A DNA stretch of 64,000 nucleotides from assembly GCF_001421665.1 (NCBI RefSeq), contig NZ_LMKV01000008.1, forward strand, positions 1 through 64,000, given 5' to 3'. The position numbers were made by a program, and so were the translations under genes. Of this stretch, positions 7,705 through 16,586 are shown piece by piece. The notes beneath the pieces were generated by a model. That model had not been told where the DNA came from. It searched no databases and was given only the letters and a program-made list of their open reading frames with translations. Each line of letters opens with the position of its first letter. Positions within the stretch are counted from its first letter, which is position 1. This DNA is from Sphingobium sp. Leaf26. GTDB taxonomy: Bacteria > Pseudomonadota > Alphaproteobacteria > Sphingomonadales > Sphingomonadaceae.

Positions 7705-9242
7705 AGATGCAGATGTAGGAGCGCGGAACCCAGCACGCCAGCCGCCGCCGCGATCAGCGCCACCGCCGCATAACGCCAGCCGCCGCTCACGCGGATCAGC
7801 TTTACCTCGCTCAAGGGCGGAGGGGGCGGTGCGCCGCCCTTTTCGGGGAAGGCGTCCTCGATCCGCTTGACCAGACCCGGCAACCGCTGGAGCGTGCGCC
7901 AATTCTCGATCAGCGTGTCGGCGGCCTTGGCCTCCGGCCCCAGTTCGTCGCGCAGCCAGCCCTTTACATAGGGGCCGCTCGTTTCCCACATATTGATGTC
8001 GGGATCGAGGCTGTGGGCGACGCCCTCCACCATCACCATCGTCTTTTGCAGCAGCAGCAGGTGCGGCTGGGTCTGCATGTCGAAGTCGCGGGTGATGGCG
8101 AACAGCCCGTCCAGCATCCCGCCGACCGACAATTCGCTGGCTGCCTTGCCGCGCATCGGCTCGCCCACGGCGCGCAATGCGGTGGCGAATTCCGCGACAT
8201 TATGATGGCCGGGCACATATTGCGCCTCGAAGTGGATCTCCGCCACACGCTTGTAATTGCCGGTGATCAGGCCGTAGAGAATTTCCGCCAACCACATGCG
8301 CGCACGCCGGTCGATCCGGCCCATGATGCCGAAATCGATCGCGACGATATCGCCATCGGCCCGCACGAACAAATTGCCCTGGTGCATGTCTGCGTGGAAG
8401 AAACCCTCCGCAATCGCCTGCCGCAGGAAGGCGTTGACGAGCCGGGCGGCGAGATCCTTTACATCATGACCCGCCGCGATCAGCGCATCGCGATCGGAAA
8501 TCTTGATCCCGTCGATCCACTCCATCGTCATGACCTTGCCGGTCGTGCGGTCCCAGTCGATGGCGGGGATGCTGTATCCGGGCATCGCCTCCATCGCTTC
8601 GGCCAGTTCGGAGGCGGAGGCGGCTTCGCGCCGCAGGTCCAGTTCGCGCGCGGTCCAGCGTTTGAGGTTCGCGATGACGAGGCGGGGGCGCAGGCGCGCG
8701 ATTTCGCCGCCCAGTTGCTCGACATGGGCTGCGGCCCATTCATAGGTCTGGATGTCGCGGTTGAACTGGTCGATCACGCCGGGCCGGATTACCTTGACCG
8801 CGACGTCGCGGCCGTCGGTGGTCAGCGCGCGATGCACCTGCGCGATCGAGGCCGCACCGACCGGCACCTCGTCGAACCGACTATACAGGGCCTCCAGCGG
8901 GCGGCCGAAGCTCGTCTCGATCTGCGCCCGGATCGTGTCGAACGGCACGGGGGGCAGGGCATCCTGCAAGCGCAGCAGATCGTTGGCGGCATGATCGCCG
9001 ACCAGATCGGGCCGGGTCGCAAGCGTCTGGCCCAGCTTGATCGCGGCCGGACCGATCGACTGGAAAGCATCGGCATAGCGCGGCTGCTTGGGCACGCGCG
9101 CGCCGAAACGGGCGATGCGGACGAGGCGACGGACCGGGCCGGGCGTCAGGGGATCGCGTTCGATCCCCGTCAATGCGCCATGCCGCGCCAGCGTGCGGCC
9201 CCATTTTACGAGGCGCCAGAGATGCGTGATATGTGCGGTCAT
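7701..9242 (-). CDS. ubiB: UbiB-family atypical kinase/ATPase for ubiquinone synthesis
   Basis: The 513-residue ABC1/ADCK-type protein needed for ubiquinone biosynthesis shows the family KxGQ motif in AAIKLGQTLATRPDLV (about residue 70), AVKVIRPGV (the ATP-binding Lys), FHADMHQGNLFV (catalytic loop) and VAIDFGIMGR. The C-terminus has one or two membrane helices (GWRYAAVALIAAAAGVLG), as is usual. It sits 7 bases after ubiE and overlaps coaBC, in one operon. Confidence 0.95.
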   Translation of the reverse strand: MTAHITHLWRLVKWGRTLARHGALTGIERDPLTPGPVRRLVRIARFGARVPKQPRYADAFQSIGPAAIKLGQTLATRPDLVGDHAANDLLRLQDALPPVPFDTIRAQIETSFGRPLEALYSRFDEVPVGAASIAQVHRALTTDGRDVAVKVIRPGVIDQFNRDIQTYEWAAAHVEQLGGEIARLRPRLVIANLKRWTARELDLRREAASASELAEAMEAMPGYSIPAIDWDRTTGKVMTMEWIDGIKISDRDALIAAGHDVKDLAARLVNAFLRQAIAEGFFHADMHQGNLFVRADGDIVAIDFGIMGRIDRRARMWLAEILYGLITGNYKRVAEIHFEAQYVPGHHNVAEFATALRAVGEPMRGKAASELSVGGMLDGLFAITRDFDMQTQPHLLLLQKTMVMVEGVAHSLDPDINMWETSGPYVKGWLRDELGPEAKAADTLIENWRTLQRLPGLVKRIEDAFPEKGGAPPPPPLSEVKLIRVSGGWRYAAVALIAAAAGVLGSALLHLHL

Positions 9243-9249
9243 GCGGGCT

Positions 9250-9981
9250 TCAGATCTTCCAGCCCGAATGAATGGCGACCAACCCGCCCAGGATCGGCTC
9301 GACCTTCGTGTTCACGAAACCGGCCTCGCGGATCATGCTCTCGAACTTGGGCATGGGCGGGAAGCGGCGGATCGATTCGATCAGATAGCGATAGCTGTCG
9401 GCATCATTGGCGAACAGCTTGCCCAGATGCGGCACCAGCTTGTGCGAATAGACGTCATAGACGTCCGAAAAGCCCGGCCATGTCGTGGTGGAAAATTCCA
9501 GACAGAAGAAGCGCCCGCCAAATTTCAGCACCCGGTTCGCCTCGCGCAGCGCCTGGTCGATATGAGTCACGTTGCGGATGCCGAAGGCGATCGTATAGGC
9601 GTCAAATTCCCGGTCGCCGAAGGTCAGTTGCTCGGCATTCTGCTCCGACCAGATCAGGCCGTCATAGCCCTTCTTCTGCGCCCGCTCGACGCCCACGGCC
9701 AGCATTTGCGGATTGATGTCCGACACCGTCACCTGTGCGCCATGCTTGCGCATGCGGAACGCGATGTCGCCGGTGCCGCCTGCCATGTCCAGAATCTGCT
9801 CGCCGGCGCGGGGCTTTACCCGGCGCACGAACTGATCCTTCCACAGCCGATGCGCGCCGCCCGACATGGCGTCGTTCATCAGGTCATATTTGGCCGCGAC
9901 GTTGGAGAAGACTTCGCGGACCATGCCCTGTTTTTCGGTGGCATCGACGTCGCGATAGCCGAAGGATGCTGTTTCGCTCAT
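9250..9981 (-). CDS. ubiE: demethylmenaquinone/ubiquinone C-methyltransferase
   Basis: This SAM-dependent C-methylation step belongs to ubiquinone (and menaquinone) biosynthesis. The 243-residue product has FSNVAAKYDLMNDAMS, SAM motif I in ILDMAGGTGDIAFRM, the UbiE signature FDAYTIAFGIRNVTH and FCLEFSTT. It is the first gene of the leftward ubiE-ubiB-coaBC-dut operon and is divergent from mutM across about 120 bases. The upstream region shows no promoter I can defend. Confidence 0.96.
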   Translation of the reverse strand: MSETASFGYRDVDATEKQGMVREVFSNVAAKYDLMNDAMSGGAHRLWKDQFVRRVKPRAGEQILDMAGGTGDIAFRMRKHGAQVTVSDINPQMLAVGVERAQKKGYDGLIWSEQNAEQLTFGDREFDAYTIAFGIRNVTHIDQALREANRVLKFGGRFFCLEFSTTTWPGFSDVYDVYSHKLVPHLGKLFANDADSYRYLIESIRRFPPMPKFESMIREAGFVNTKVEPILGGLVAIHSGWKI

Positions 9982-10103
9982 GCACTTCGCTCTAGCCGCA
10001 GTTCCAACGCCATGCCAGCGCGAACGCGAAGGCTGGACGCTTTGGCTGCATGCCCCGTCGCAGGCCCTGTCGCAGCACGGCTTTAGTCCCTACATGACAC
10101 CGC

Positions 10104-10931
10104 ATGCCTGAGCTTCCTGAAGTCGAAACCACCGTCGCTGGCCTGCGCTCCGTGCTGGAGGGCAGCGTGCTTACCCGCGTGGAACCGCGCCGTGCCGACC
10201 TGCGCTGGCCGATCCCGGTCGACCTGCGCCAGCGGCTGACGGGCGCAACGGTGACGGGCCTGTCGCGCCGCGCCAAATATGGTCTGATCGAAACCGATCG
10301 CGGCGACATGATGATCTTTCATCTCGGCATGTCGGGCCGCTGGCGAATCGACCCGGCGGAGATCGGCACGCACGATCATCTGCTGCTGGAAACCGGGCCA
10401 AAAGACACAGGGAAGGGCCATGTGCTGGCGCTCAACGATGCGCGCCGATTCGGATCGCTCGATCTGGTGCGATCGGATGCGTGGCAAAGCTATACACCCT
10501 TCACGCGCATGGGGCCGGAGCCGCTGGGACCGGATTTCGATACCGCTTATATGGTCGGGGCGCTCAGCGGCAAGGCAACCTCGATCAAGGCGGCGCTGCT
10601 GGATCAGCGGATCGTGGCGGGCCTTGGCAATATCTATGTGTGCGAGGCGCTGAATATGGCCGGCATCGCCCCGACTCGGGCGGCAGGCAAGATCAGCCGG
10701 GCGCGGCTTGCTGTTCTGGTTGAAGCGATTCGCGATGTCCTGGCCGCCGCCATCGTCGCAGGCGGTTCCACCCTGCGCGATTATGCGCGGCCGGATGGCG
10801 AACTGGGCTATTTCTCCAAACAATGGCGCGTCTATGGGCGGGAGGGCGAATCCTGCCTGTGCGGCGGCACGGTCCAGCGCCGGGTGGATGGTGGTCGATC
10901 GACCTTCTTCTGCCCCAAATGCCAGAAATAG
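10104..10931 (+). CDS. mutM: formamidopyrimidine-DNA glycosylase
   Basis: This base-excision repair enzyme removes 8-oxoguanine and formamidopyrimidines. The 275-residue product begins MPELPEVETTVAGL, where Pro2 and Glu3 (after Met removal, Pro1 and Glu2) form the active site. It has the helix-two-turns-helix region (GLGNIYVCEAL) and ends with the zinc finger CLCG...FFCPKCQK. All key residues are present. It is the first of the rightward mutM-rpsT-dnaA genes. Confidence 0.97.
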   Translation: MPELPEVETTVAGLRSVLEGSVLTRVEPRRADLRWPIPVDLRQRLTGATVTGLSRRAKYGLIETDRGDMMIFHLGMSGRWRIDPAEIGTHDHLLLETGPKDTGKGHVLALNDARRFGSLDLVRSDAWQSYTPFTRMGPEPLGPDFDTAYMVGALSGKATSIKAALLDQRIVAGLGNIYVCEALNMAGIAPTRAAGKISRARLAVLVEAIRDVLAAAIVAGGSTLRDYARPDGELGYFSKQWRVYGREGESCLCGGTVQRRVDGGRSTFFCPKCQK

Positions 10932-10946
10932 CGTTGGCCGAATCCG

Positions 10947-10975
10947 TTGACGCCTGCCCCGAACCTCTGTAAGGG
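10947..10975 (+). promoter_or_regulatory. candidate promoter of rpsT
   Basis: TTGACG at 10947-10952 is followed by 17 bases and TAAGGG at 10970-10975, about 70 bases before the rpsT start. The -35 is near consensus and the -10 is poor, so this is a weak call. Confidence 0.3.
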
Positions 10976-11047
10976 GCGCACCTTCACGAGGCATGTCGGT
11001 TGTTCGGCGGGCCTCTTCCCGAGATTTGATGAGAACCGAGGAATAGA

Positions 11048-11311
11048 ATGGCCAATACGCCGCAAGCCAAGAAGCGCATCCGTCGCAACGAGCGTCGCGC
11101 CGCAATCAATGGCGCCCGCATCAGCCGGATCCGCACCCTGGTGAAGAAGGTGGAAGCCGCCGTCACCGCCGGTGACAAGGATGTCGCTGCAACCGCCCTT
11201 CAGGCCGTCCAGCCCGAACTGGCCCGCGGCGTCGCTCGCGGCGTGCTGCACAAGAACACCGCGTCGCGCAAGTTCGGCCGCCTGACCAAGGCTGTCAGCG
11301 CGCTCGCCTAA
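11048..11311 (+). CDS. rpsT: 30S ribosomal protein bS20
   Basis: This is the small-subunit ribosomal protein that binds 16S rRNA early in assembly. The 87-residue, strongly basic, helical product starts [19 protein letters not shown] and contains [12 protein letters not shown], both typical of bS20. It is followed by a strong terminator and lies directly upstream of dnaA. Confidence 0.97.
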   Translation: MANTPQAKKRIRRNERRAAINGARISRIRTLVKKVEAAVTAGDKDVAATALQAVQPELARGVARGVLHKNTASRKFGRLTKAVSALA

Positions 11312-11339
11312 AAGCCTCCGGCTTTTCTGACGCATTAAA

Positions 11340-11369
11340 GGCCCGCCCCGGCTATCGGGGCGGGCCTTT
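11340..11369 (+). terminator. intrinsic terminator of rpsT
   Basis: A perfect 11-bp GC stem (11340-11350 with 11356-11366) has a 5-base loop and is followed by TTT. It begins about 30 bases after the rpsT stop. Confidence 0.8.
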
Positions 11370-11641
11370 CGTCGTTTCTTCACAATAACGTCATTTTCAC
11401 GATCGACCTATTTCCCGCGATTCGACGCACTGCCGCATAAGTGATCGGCAATAAATCTTTGAAAATACGCCATAATTTTATTGTCGGCGGATTCCCGCCG
11501 CTTTACCGAGTCAACGGCTTTATTTCACTTTTTTGAACCACGCTGCCCTTGATCCCGCGAAGCAGGCCCGTCTATTTTTGAAATCCGGCTGCTGTCGAAT
11601 CACCTTGAAGCGGCCGTCATGTGAGATCGATCATCGTGGAG
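11370..11641. other. AT-richer intergenic region upstream of dnaA
   Basis: No coding frame is convincing here. The sequence is noticeably richer in A and T than its surroundings, especially 11440-11540 (runs such as AATAAATCTTTG, ATAATTTTATTG, TTTATTTCACTTTTTTG). One near-match to the DnaA box, TTCTTCACA at about 11377-11385, differs from TTATNCACA by one base. No cluster of boxes is visible, so I do not call an origin. Promoter elements for dnaA probably lie here. Confidence 0.4.
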
Positions 11642-11669
11642 AATCCGGAAACGGGGGCGTTTCCGGATT
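11642..11669 (+). promoter_or_regulatory. hairpin in the dnaA leader
   Basis: AATCCGGAAAC (11642-11652) is matched perfectly by GTTTCCGGATT (11659-11669) across a 6-base loop. A T-rich run (TCTTTTTTCC) follows at about 11681-11690, and the chosen dnaA start is at 11735. The structure could act as an attenuator or mRNA-stability element for dnaA. Confidence 0.55.
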
Positions 11670-11734
11670 GGGCTTCTTGCGTCTTTTTTCCTGCCCGAAG
11701 TCGGGGGGCACAGTTGGTAGGGTCGTTTACGTCT

Positions 11735-13147
11735 ATGAAGGATATTGTGCGCGTGGTTGGTTGGCAGGACGGACAGGTGGACAAGGCCGATGCCGGTCTG
11801 GAATCCGCCTGGATCGCCATCCGCACCGGCCTGCGCCGCGATGTCGGCGCGCGGATGTTCGACCAGTGGCTCAAGCCCGTGCGGCTGGGCGACTATTGCG
11901 CCGAATCGCAGACGCTCGACCTGCTGGTGGCCAGCGATTTCAGCGCCAATTTCGTGTCCGGCCAGTTTGGCGACCGCTTGCGCATGGCCTGGCGCAGCGC
12001 CGGTGTGAGCGTGCGCGAAGTGCGCCTGCGCCACGCCCCTGACGTGGCCGGCCCGCGCCTGCTCGAAATCGTGTCTGTCGAAGCGGCAGCCGCCGCGCCG
12101 GCCGAAGCCGCGATCATCCCCATCGCCTCCAACTTCCTGCCGCGCCACGGTTTCGAGGAATTCGTGACCGGCGACACGAACCACCTGGCTTTCTCGGCGG
12201 CGCAGGCGATGGCGGGCGAAGCCACGCCGCGTTTCAGCCCGCTCTTCATCCATGGCGGGACCGGCCAGGGAAAGACGCACCTGCTCCATTCGATTGCACG
12301 CGCCTTTTCCGCCCACAGCCCGTCGCAGGCCGTGCTCTACATGTCGGCCGAGCGCTTCATGGTCGAATTCGTGAACGCGATGCGCGCCAACGAAACCATG
12401 GCGTTCAAGGGCCGGCTGCGCGCCGCGCGCCTGCTGCTGATCGACGATATCCAGTTCATCGCTGGCAAGGGATCGACGCAGGAGGAATTTCTCCACACGA
12501 TCAACGACCTGATCGACACCGGCGCGCGCATCGTCGTCACCGCCGACCGGGCGCCGCAACTCCTCGAATCGATCGACCCGCGCATCCTGTCGCGTCTGGC
12601 TGGCGGCCTTGTCGCCGACATCCAGCCGGCTGGACTCGACCTGCGCCTTGCGATTCTTGAAGCCAAGCGCGCGGTAGCGGGCGATCCGCCGGTGCCCGAC
12701 GCCGTCATCGACTTCCTCGCTCGCTCGATCCGGTCGAACGTGCGCGAACTGGAAGGCGCCTTCAACAAGCTGGTCGCCTATGGCCAGTTGACCGGGCGCT
12801 CGATCGACCTCGACTTCGCGCAGCAGATGCTGGCCGATACCGTGCGCGCCAATGCCCGCCGTATCACCGTGGACGAGATCCAGAAGGCGTGCGCTGCGCA
12901 TTTCAAGATCGACCCGTCGGAGATGCGTTCCAAGCGCCGCGCCCGCGCCGTCGCCCGCCCGCGTCAGGTGGCCATGTACCTCGCCAAGAAGATGACGCCG
13001 CGCTCGCTGCCCGAAATCGGCCGCATCTTCGGTGGCCGCGATCATAGCACCGTGATCCATGCCGTGCGCACGATCGAGGCGCTGCGCGAAAGCAACCCGG
13101 ACATGGATGCCGACGTCCGCGCGTTGCAGCGCCTGCTGGAAGGCTGA
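11735..13147 (+). CDS. dnaA: chromosomal replication initiator protein DnaA
   Basis: This AAA+ initiator binds DnaA boxes and opens oriC. From MKDIVRVVGW it is 470 residues. Domain I is at the N-terminus (WIAIRTGLRRDVGARMFDQWL). Domain III carries Walker A GGTGQGKTHL and Walker B LLLIDDIQF, with sensor residues around DPRILSRL. Domain IV carries the DNA-binding signature GGRDHSTVIHA near the C-terminus. The frame is open back to 11621, but that segment is formed by the leader hairpin and does not resemble DnaA, so the ATG at 11735 is preferred. In alphaproteobacteria oriC is often not beside dnaA. Confidence 0.96.
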   Translation: MKDIVRVVGWQDGQVDKADAGLESAWIAIRTGLRRDVGARMFDQWLKPVRLGDYCAESQTLDLLVASDFSANFVSGQFGDRLRMAWRSAGVSVREVRLRHAPDVAGPRLLEIVSVEAAAAAPAEAAIIPIASNFLPRHGFEEFVTGDTNHLAFSAAQAMAGEATPRFSPLFIHGGTGQGKTHLLHSIARAFSAHSPSQAVLYMSAERFMVEFVNAMRANETMAFKGRLRAARLLLIDDIQFIAGKGSTQEEFLHTINDLIDTGARIVVTADRAPQLLESIDPRILSRLAGGLVADIQPAGLDLRLAILEAKRAVAGDPPVPDAVIDFLARSIRSNVRELEGAFNKLVAYGQLTGRSIDLDFAQQMLADTVRANARRITVDEIQKACAAHFKIDPSEMRSKRRARAVARPRQVAMYLAKKMTPRSLPEIGRIFGGRDHSTVIHAVRTIEALRESNPDMDADVRALQRLLEG

Positions 13148-13171
13148 AGCGCATCAGGTTAGGCTGGCGGC

Positions 13172-13792
13172 ATGATTCGCCAACTAGCCCTGCTGCTTGC
13201 CACCCTGCTCACCCTCTCGCCCGTCGCGGCGCAGACGGAGCCAGCCGCGCCGCCTGTGCCAGCATCCCATGACGTGCGGGTCGCGCTCGATACCAGCGCC
13301 GGCCCGATCATCGTTTCCGTCCATGTGGACAAGGCGCCGGTCACCGCCGCCAATTTCCTGAAATATGTCGACCAGAAGCGGTTCGACGGCACCGCCTTCT
13401 ACCGTGGTGTGGGCGCGGCCGATTATGGCTTCGTGCAGGGCGGGGCGCAAAATGATCCGAAACGGATACTGCCGCCGATCAAGCATGAGCCAACGACGCA
13501 GACCGGCCTCACCCATGATGACGGCGCGCTGTCCATGGCCCGCTATGCGCCGGGCAGCGCGACCGGCGACTTCTTCATCGTGCTGGGCAAGATGCCGGGC
13601 ATGGACGCCCAACCGCAGCAGGCCGGCGGCGACAATCAGGGTTTCGCCGTCTTCGCCCATGTGGTGGAGGGGCTGGATGTGGTGAAGGCGATCCTTGCCG
13701 CGCCCAAGTCCGCAACAGCCGGGGAAGGCGTGATGAAGGGCCAGATGCTCGAAGCGCCCATCCGTATCGTCACGGCGCGGCGGGTGCCCTGA
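13172..13792 (+). CDS. periplasmic cyclophilin-type peptidyl-prolyl isomerase
   Basis: The 206-residue protein has a signal peptide (MIRQLALLLATLLTLSPVAA, cleaved near AQT). A cyclophilin domain follows: VALDTSAGPIIVSVHVDKAP, NFLKYVDQKRFDGTAFYR, GDFFIVLG, FAVFAHVVEGLDVV. It likely assists folding in the periplasm. It follows dnaA by 24 bases, but the two need not be functionally linked. Its last 23 bases overlap the end of the symporter gene on the opposite strand. Confidence 0.92.
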   Translation: MIRQLALLLATLLTLSPVAAQTEPAAPPVPASHDVRVALDTSAGPIIVSVHVDKAPVTAANFLKYVDQKRFDGTAFYRGVGAADYGFVQGGAQNDPKRILPPIKHEPTTQTGLTHDDGALSMARYAPGSATGDFFIVLGKMPGMDAQPQQAGGDNQGFAVFAHVVEGLDVVKAILAAPKSATAGEGVMKGQMLEAPIRIVTARRVP

Positions 13793-15011
13793 TCGCCGCC
13801 TGATCCACGATGCGTCCCGCCGCCATGTCTGCGGTGACATTGCCCACCGTGCGGAAGATGTCGGGCACCGTCTCCACCGCCAGCAGGAGGGGCAGCGCCT
13901 CCACCGGCACGCCCATGGCCAGGCAAATGGGGCCGGTGGTGGTGAAGAAGGTGATCTGGCTGGGCAGGCCGACCGCCGCCAGACTGACGATCGCAGCGAC
14001 CAGCACCCCCATCGCCAGTTGCCCCGGACCCAGCACCACGCCGTTCATCGCCGCCACATAGAGGGCGACGCCCAGATTGGCCGGTGGGCTGGTAATGCGG
14101 AACAGCGATATGGCGAGCGGCAGGACGATGCTGCGCGTCGTTTCCCGCACATCGAGAGGCCCGTCGCTCGCCTGAATCATCGCGGGTAGGGACGCAATCG
14201 AGCTTTGCGTCGAAAAAGCGATGGCTTGCGCGGGCAGGGCGGCGCGGACGAAGCGGCCCAGCCCGATACGCCCGGCGATCATCACCAGCGGATAGACGAG
14301 CAGCGTCACGACGATGCAGATCAGCACGATGAAGCCGATATAATGGAGCAGCGCCCCCGCCGTCGCGAGGCCCGACCGTGCGCCCGCGACCAGCGCCAAT
14401 GCAAAGACGCCGACCGGCGCCAGCCACAGCACCCAGCCGACCACGACCAGCAGCGCATCGGCCAGCGCCTGAAAAAAGCCGGTCAGCAGCACGCGCCGCG
14501 CTTCGGCAATGCGGGTGACGGCAAAGCCGAAGATCAGCGCGAACAGCACAACCGCCACCACCTGCCCCTCACTGGCGGACTTCAATGGATTGACCGGGAT
14601 GAAACCCAGCAGCCATTCGGCCGACGGGCGCACATCCGGGACTTCGGCGATGCTTTCCGCGCCCGCCAGCGCGCCGACGGCGCCGGCCGGCACTGGCCAG
14701 AGATGCAGCATCAACGGTCCCACCAGCGCCGCGACCGCTGCCGATCCGACCAGCAGGATCGCGAAAAGCGCGATCGCGCGCCCGGCCATGCCGTTGATCC
14801 GCGCGCTGGTCGCCGCCTGGGTGATGCCCGTCACCAGCAGCGCGAAGATCAGCGGAATGAGCGGCATCTGCAATCCACCCAGCCAGGCCTTGCCGATCGG
14901 CTGGGCCAGCGCCACGATATCGTCGCCCCATGCCCCACCGCCCTCCGCCAGCGCGATCCCGCAGGCCAGGCCCAGCACAAGCGCGATCAGGATGCGGACG
15001 GTCAGGGACAT
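13770..15011 (-). CDS. dicarboxylate/amino acid:cation symporter (DAACS family)
   Basis: This inner-membrane secondary transporter couples Na+ or H+ to uptake of acidic amino acids or dicarboxylates. The 413-residue product has about eight helices plus re-entrant loops. It includes the serine-rich stretch AIAFSTQSSIASLPAMI, where binding residues lie, and TGITQAATSARINGMAGRA. The substrate cannot be named from sequence. The start MSLTVRILIALVLGL at 15011 has an AAGGAAAA site upstream. The frame extends further, without family resemblance. Confidence 0.88.
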   Translation of the reverse strand: MSLTVRILIALVLGLACGIALAEGGGAWGDDIVALAQPIGKAWLGGLQMPLIPLIFALLVTGITQAATSARINGMAGRAIALFAILLVGSAAVAALVGPLMLHLWPVPAGAVGALAGAESIAEVPDVRPSAEWLLGFIPVNPLKSASEGQVVAVVLFALIFGFAVTRIAEARRVLLTGFFQALADALLVVVGWVLWLAPVGVFALALVAGARSGLATAGALLHYIGFIVLICIVVTLLVYPLVMIAGRIGLGRFVRAALPAQAIAFSTQSSIASLPAMIQASDGPLDVRETTRSIVLPLAISLFRITSPPANLGVALYVAAMNGVVLGPGQLAMGVLVAAIVSLAAVGLPSQITFFTTTGPICLAMGVPVEALPLLLAVETVPDIFRTVGNVTADMAAGRIVDQAAIRAPAAP

Positions 15012-15187
15012 GGGCGTGATTTTCCTTGGGCAGGCTGCCCCCATGGCAACGGCCCGACACAGGCTATCCGCTATGCCCGCGCTGCACAGCGAAAAAATAA
15101 GGGAGCGCCTCTTGCTCAATCATATTAAGAATAATAGTTCTAAATTAGAAGGCGGTTGCAGATGCCGCCCCATGACGGGAGAGGGAC

Positions 15188-16510
15188 ATGCTGAACCGCC
15201 GAACCTTGCTGGCCGCCGCTGCGGCCACCGCCGCCGCCACGCCGGCCCTTGCCAGAAAGGCTGCGGCCTTCAACCCGGCCTTCCCGCAAGACTTCCTGTG
15301 GGGTGCCGCCACCGCCGCACATCAGGTGGAGGGCAATAATAGCAATAGCGACATCTGGGTGATGGAGCATAGCAAGCCCAGCGTCTATGTGGAGCCATCG
15401 GGCGATGCCGCGAACAGCTTCGCGCTCTGGCCGACCGATCTCGACATCGTAAAGGCCATGGGCCTCAACGCCTATCGCTTCAGCCTCGAATGGGCGCGGA
15501 TCGAACCGGCGGACGGCGAATTTTCGGTCGCGATGCTCGATCATTACAAGGCGATGATCGCCGGTTGCCGGGCGCGGGGGCTGCATCCGGTCGTCACCTT
15601 CAACCATTTTTCGACGCCGGCCTGGTTCGCAGCGCGGGGCGGCTGGGCCAATCCGCAGTCGCCGCAGCTCTTCGCCCGCTATTGCGACCGGGCGGCCCGC
15701 CATCTGGCGGGCGAGATCGGCCATGCGCTGACGCTGAACGAACCGAACCTGACCGGCCTGCTCGGCATCGTGCTGCCACCCGGCATCGGCGACAGGCTGA
15801 TGGACGCGGACCGCGCGATGCAGGAAGCGGCGGCGAAGGCCCATGGTGTCGCGAAGTTCCAGGCAGGCAACGCCCTCTGGATCGAGGATGTGCCGACCAC
15901 CACCGCGAACATGCTGAAAGCGCACAAGGCCGGGCGGGACGCGATCAAGGCGGTGCGGCCCGGCCTGCCGGTGGGCGTTAGCCTTGCCATCATCGACGAC
16001 CAGCCGGTCGGCCGGAACAGCATCCGTGACGCGATGCGCGCCAAGCTCTACGAACCCTGGCTGAAGGCTGCGCGAGGCGACGATTTCGTCGGCGTGCAGA
16101 ATTACGAACGCTCGCTATGGGACGACAAGGGCCGCCTGCCGCCGCCCAGGGGATCGGTGGTGAATGACGCAGGATCGGAAGTCTATCCCGCCTCGCTCGC
16201 CGGCGCGGTGCGCTATGCCCATCAGGTCAGCGGCGTGCCGGTGATCGTCACCGAACATGGCGTCAACGCCTCCGACGATGCGATTCGCGCGCGCCTGATT
16301 CCGGCCGCGCTGACCGAACTGAAAAAGGCGATGGACGATGGCGTGCCGGTGCACGGCTATCTCCACTGGTCGCTGGTCGACAATTTCGAGTGGGTGTTCG
16401 GCTATGGCCCGAAATTCGGCCTGCACAGTCTGGACCGCACGACCTTCGCCCGGACGGCCAAGCCCAGCGCGGCGGTGCTGGGCGCCATCGCCCGGCGCAA
16501 TGCAATCTGA
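15188..16510 (+). CDS. exported family 1 glycoside hydrolase (beta-glycosidase type)
   Basis: The 440-residue GH1 (beta/alpha)8-barrel enzyme cleaves beta-linked sugars from non-reducing ends. The acid/base Glu is in TLNEPN (about residue 182) and the nucleophile Glu is in VTEHGVN (about residue 355), where the usual ITENG has His for Asn. HGYLHWSLVDNFEW near the C-terminus is a GH1 aglycone-site signature. The N-terminus (NRRTLL, then an Ala-rich stretch ending ATPALA) looks like a Tat signal peptide, so the enzyme is probably periplasmic. It is followed by a strong terminator. Confidence 0.9.
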   Translation: MLNRRTLLAAAAATAAATPALARKAAAFNPAFPQDFLWGAATAAHQVEGNNSNSDIWVMEHSKPSVYVEPSGDAANSFALWPTDLDIVKAMGLNAYRFSLEWARIEPADGEFSVAMLDHYKAMIAGCRARGLHPVVTFNHFSTPAWFAARGGWANPQSPQLFARYCDRAARHLAGEIGHALTLNEPNLTGLLGIVLPPGIGDRLMDADRAMQEAAAKAHGVAKFQAGNALWIEDVPTTTANMLKAHKAGRDAIKAVRPGLPVGVSLAIIDDQPVGRNSIRDAMRAKLYEPWLKAARGDDFVGVQNYERSLWDDKGRLPPPRGSVVNDAGSEVYPASLAGAVRYAHQVSGVPVIVTEHGVNASDDAIRARLIPAALTELKKAMDDGVPVHGYLHWSLVDNFEWVFGYGPKFGLHSLDRTTFARTAKPSAAVLGAIARRNAI

Positions 16511-16525
16511 ATTGATCGCACCAAC

Positions 16526-16565
16526 AAAAAGGCCCGGCGCTTCCGATGAAGCGCCGGGCCTTTTT
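16526..16565. terminator. bidirectional intrinsic terminator
   Basis: A perfect 13-bp stem (16531-16543 with 16548-16560) has a 4-base loop, with A5 before and T5 after. It serves the GH1 gene from the left and the DUF4136 gene from the right. Confidence 0.9.
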
Positions 16566-16586
16566 GTGTCTCGTCCGAGCCTGCGC

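Noticed and set aside
8013..9716. A 567-codon plus-strand frame opposite ubiB and part of ubiE
   Set aside because: It is an antisense shadow; ubiB and ubiE are complete on the minus strand.
11621..11734. Upstream extension of the dnaA frame
   Set aside because: It is open by chance across the leader hairpin and encodes residues unlike any DnaA N-terminus.
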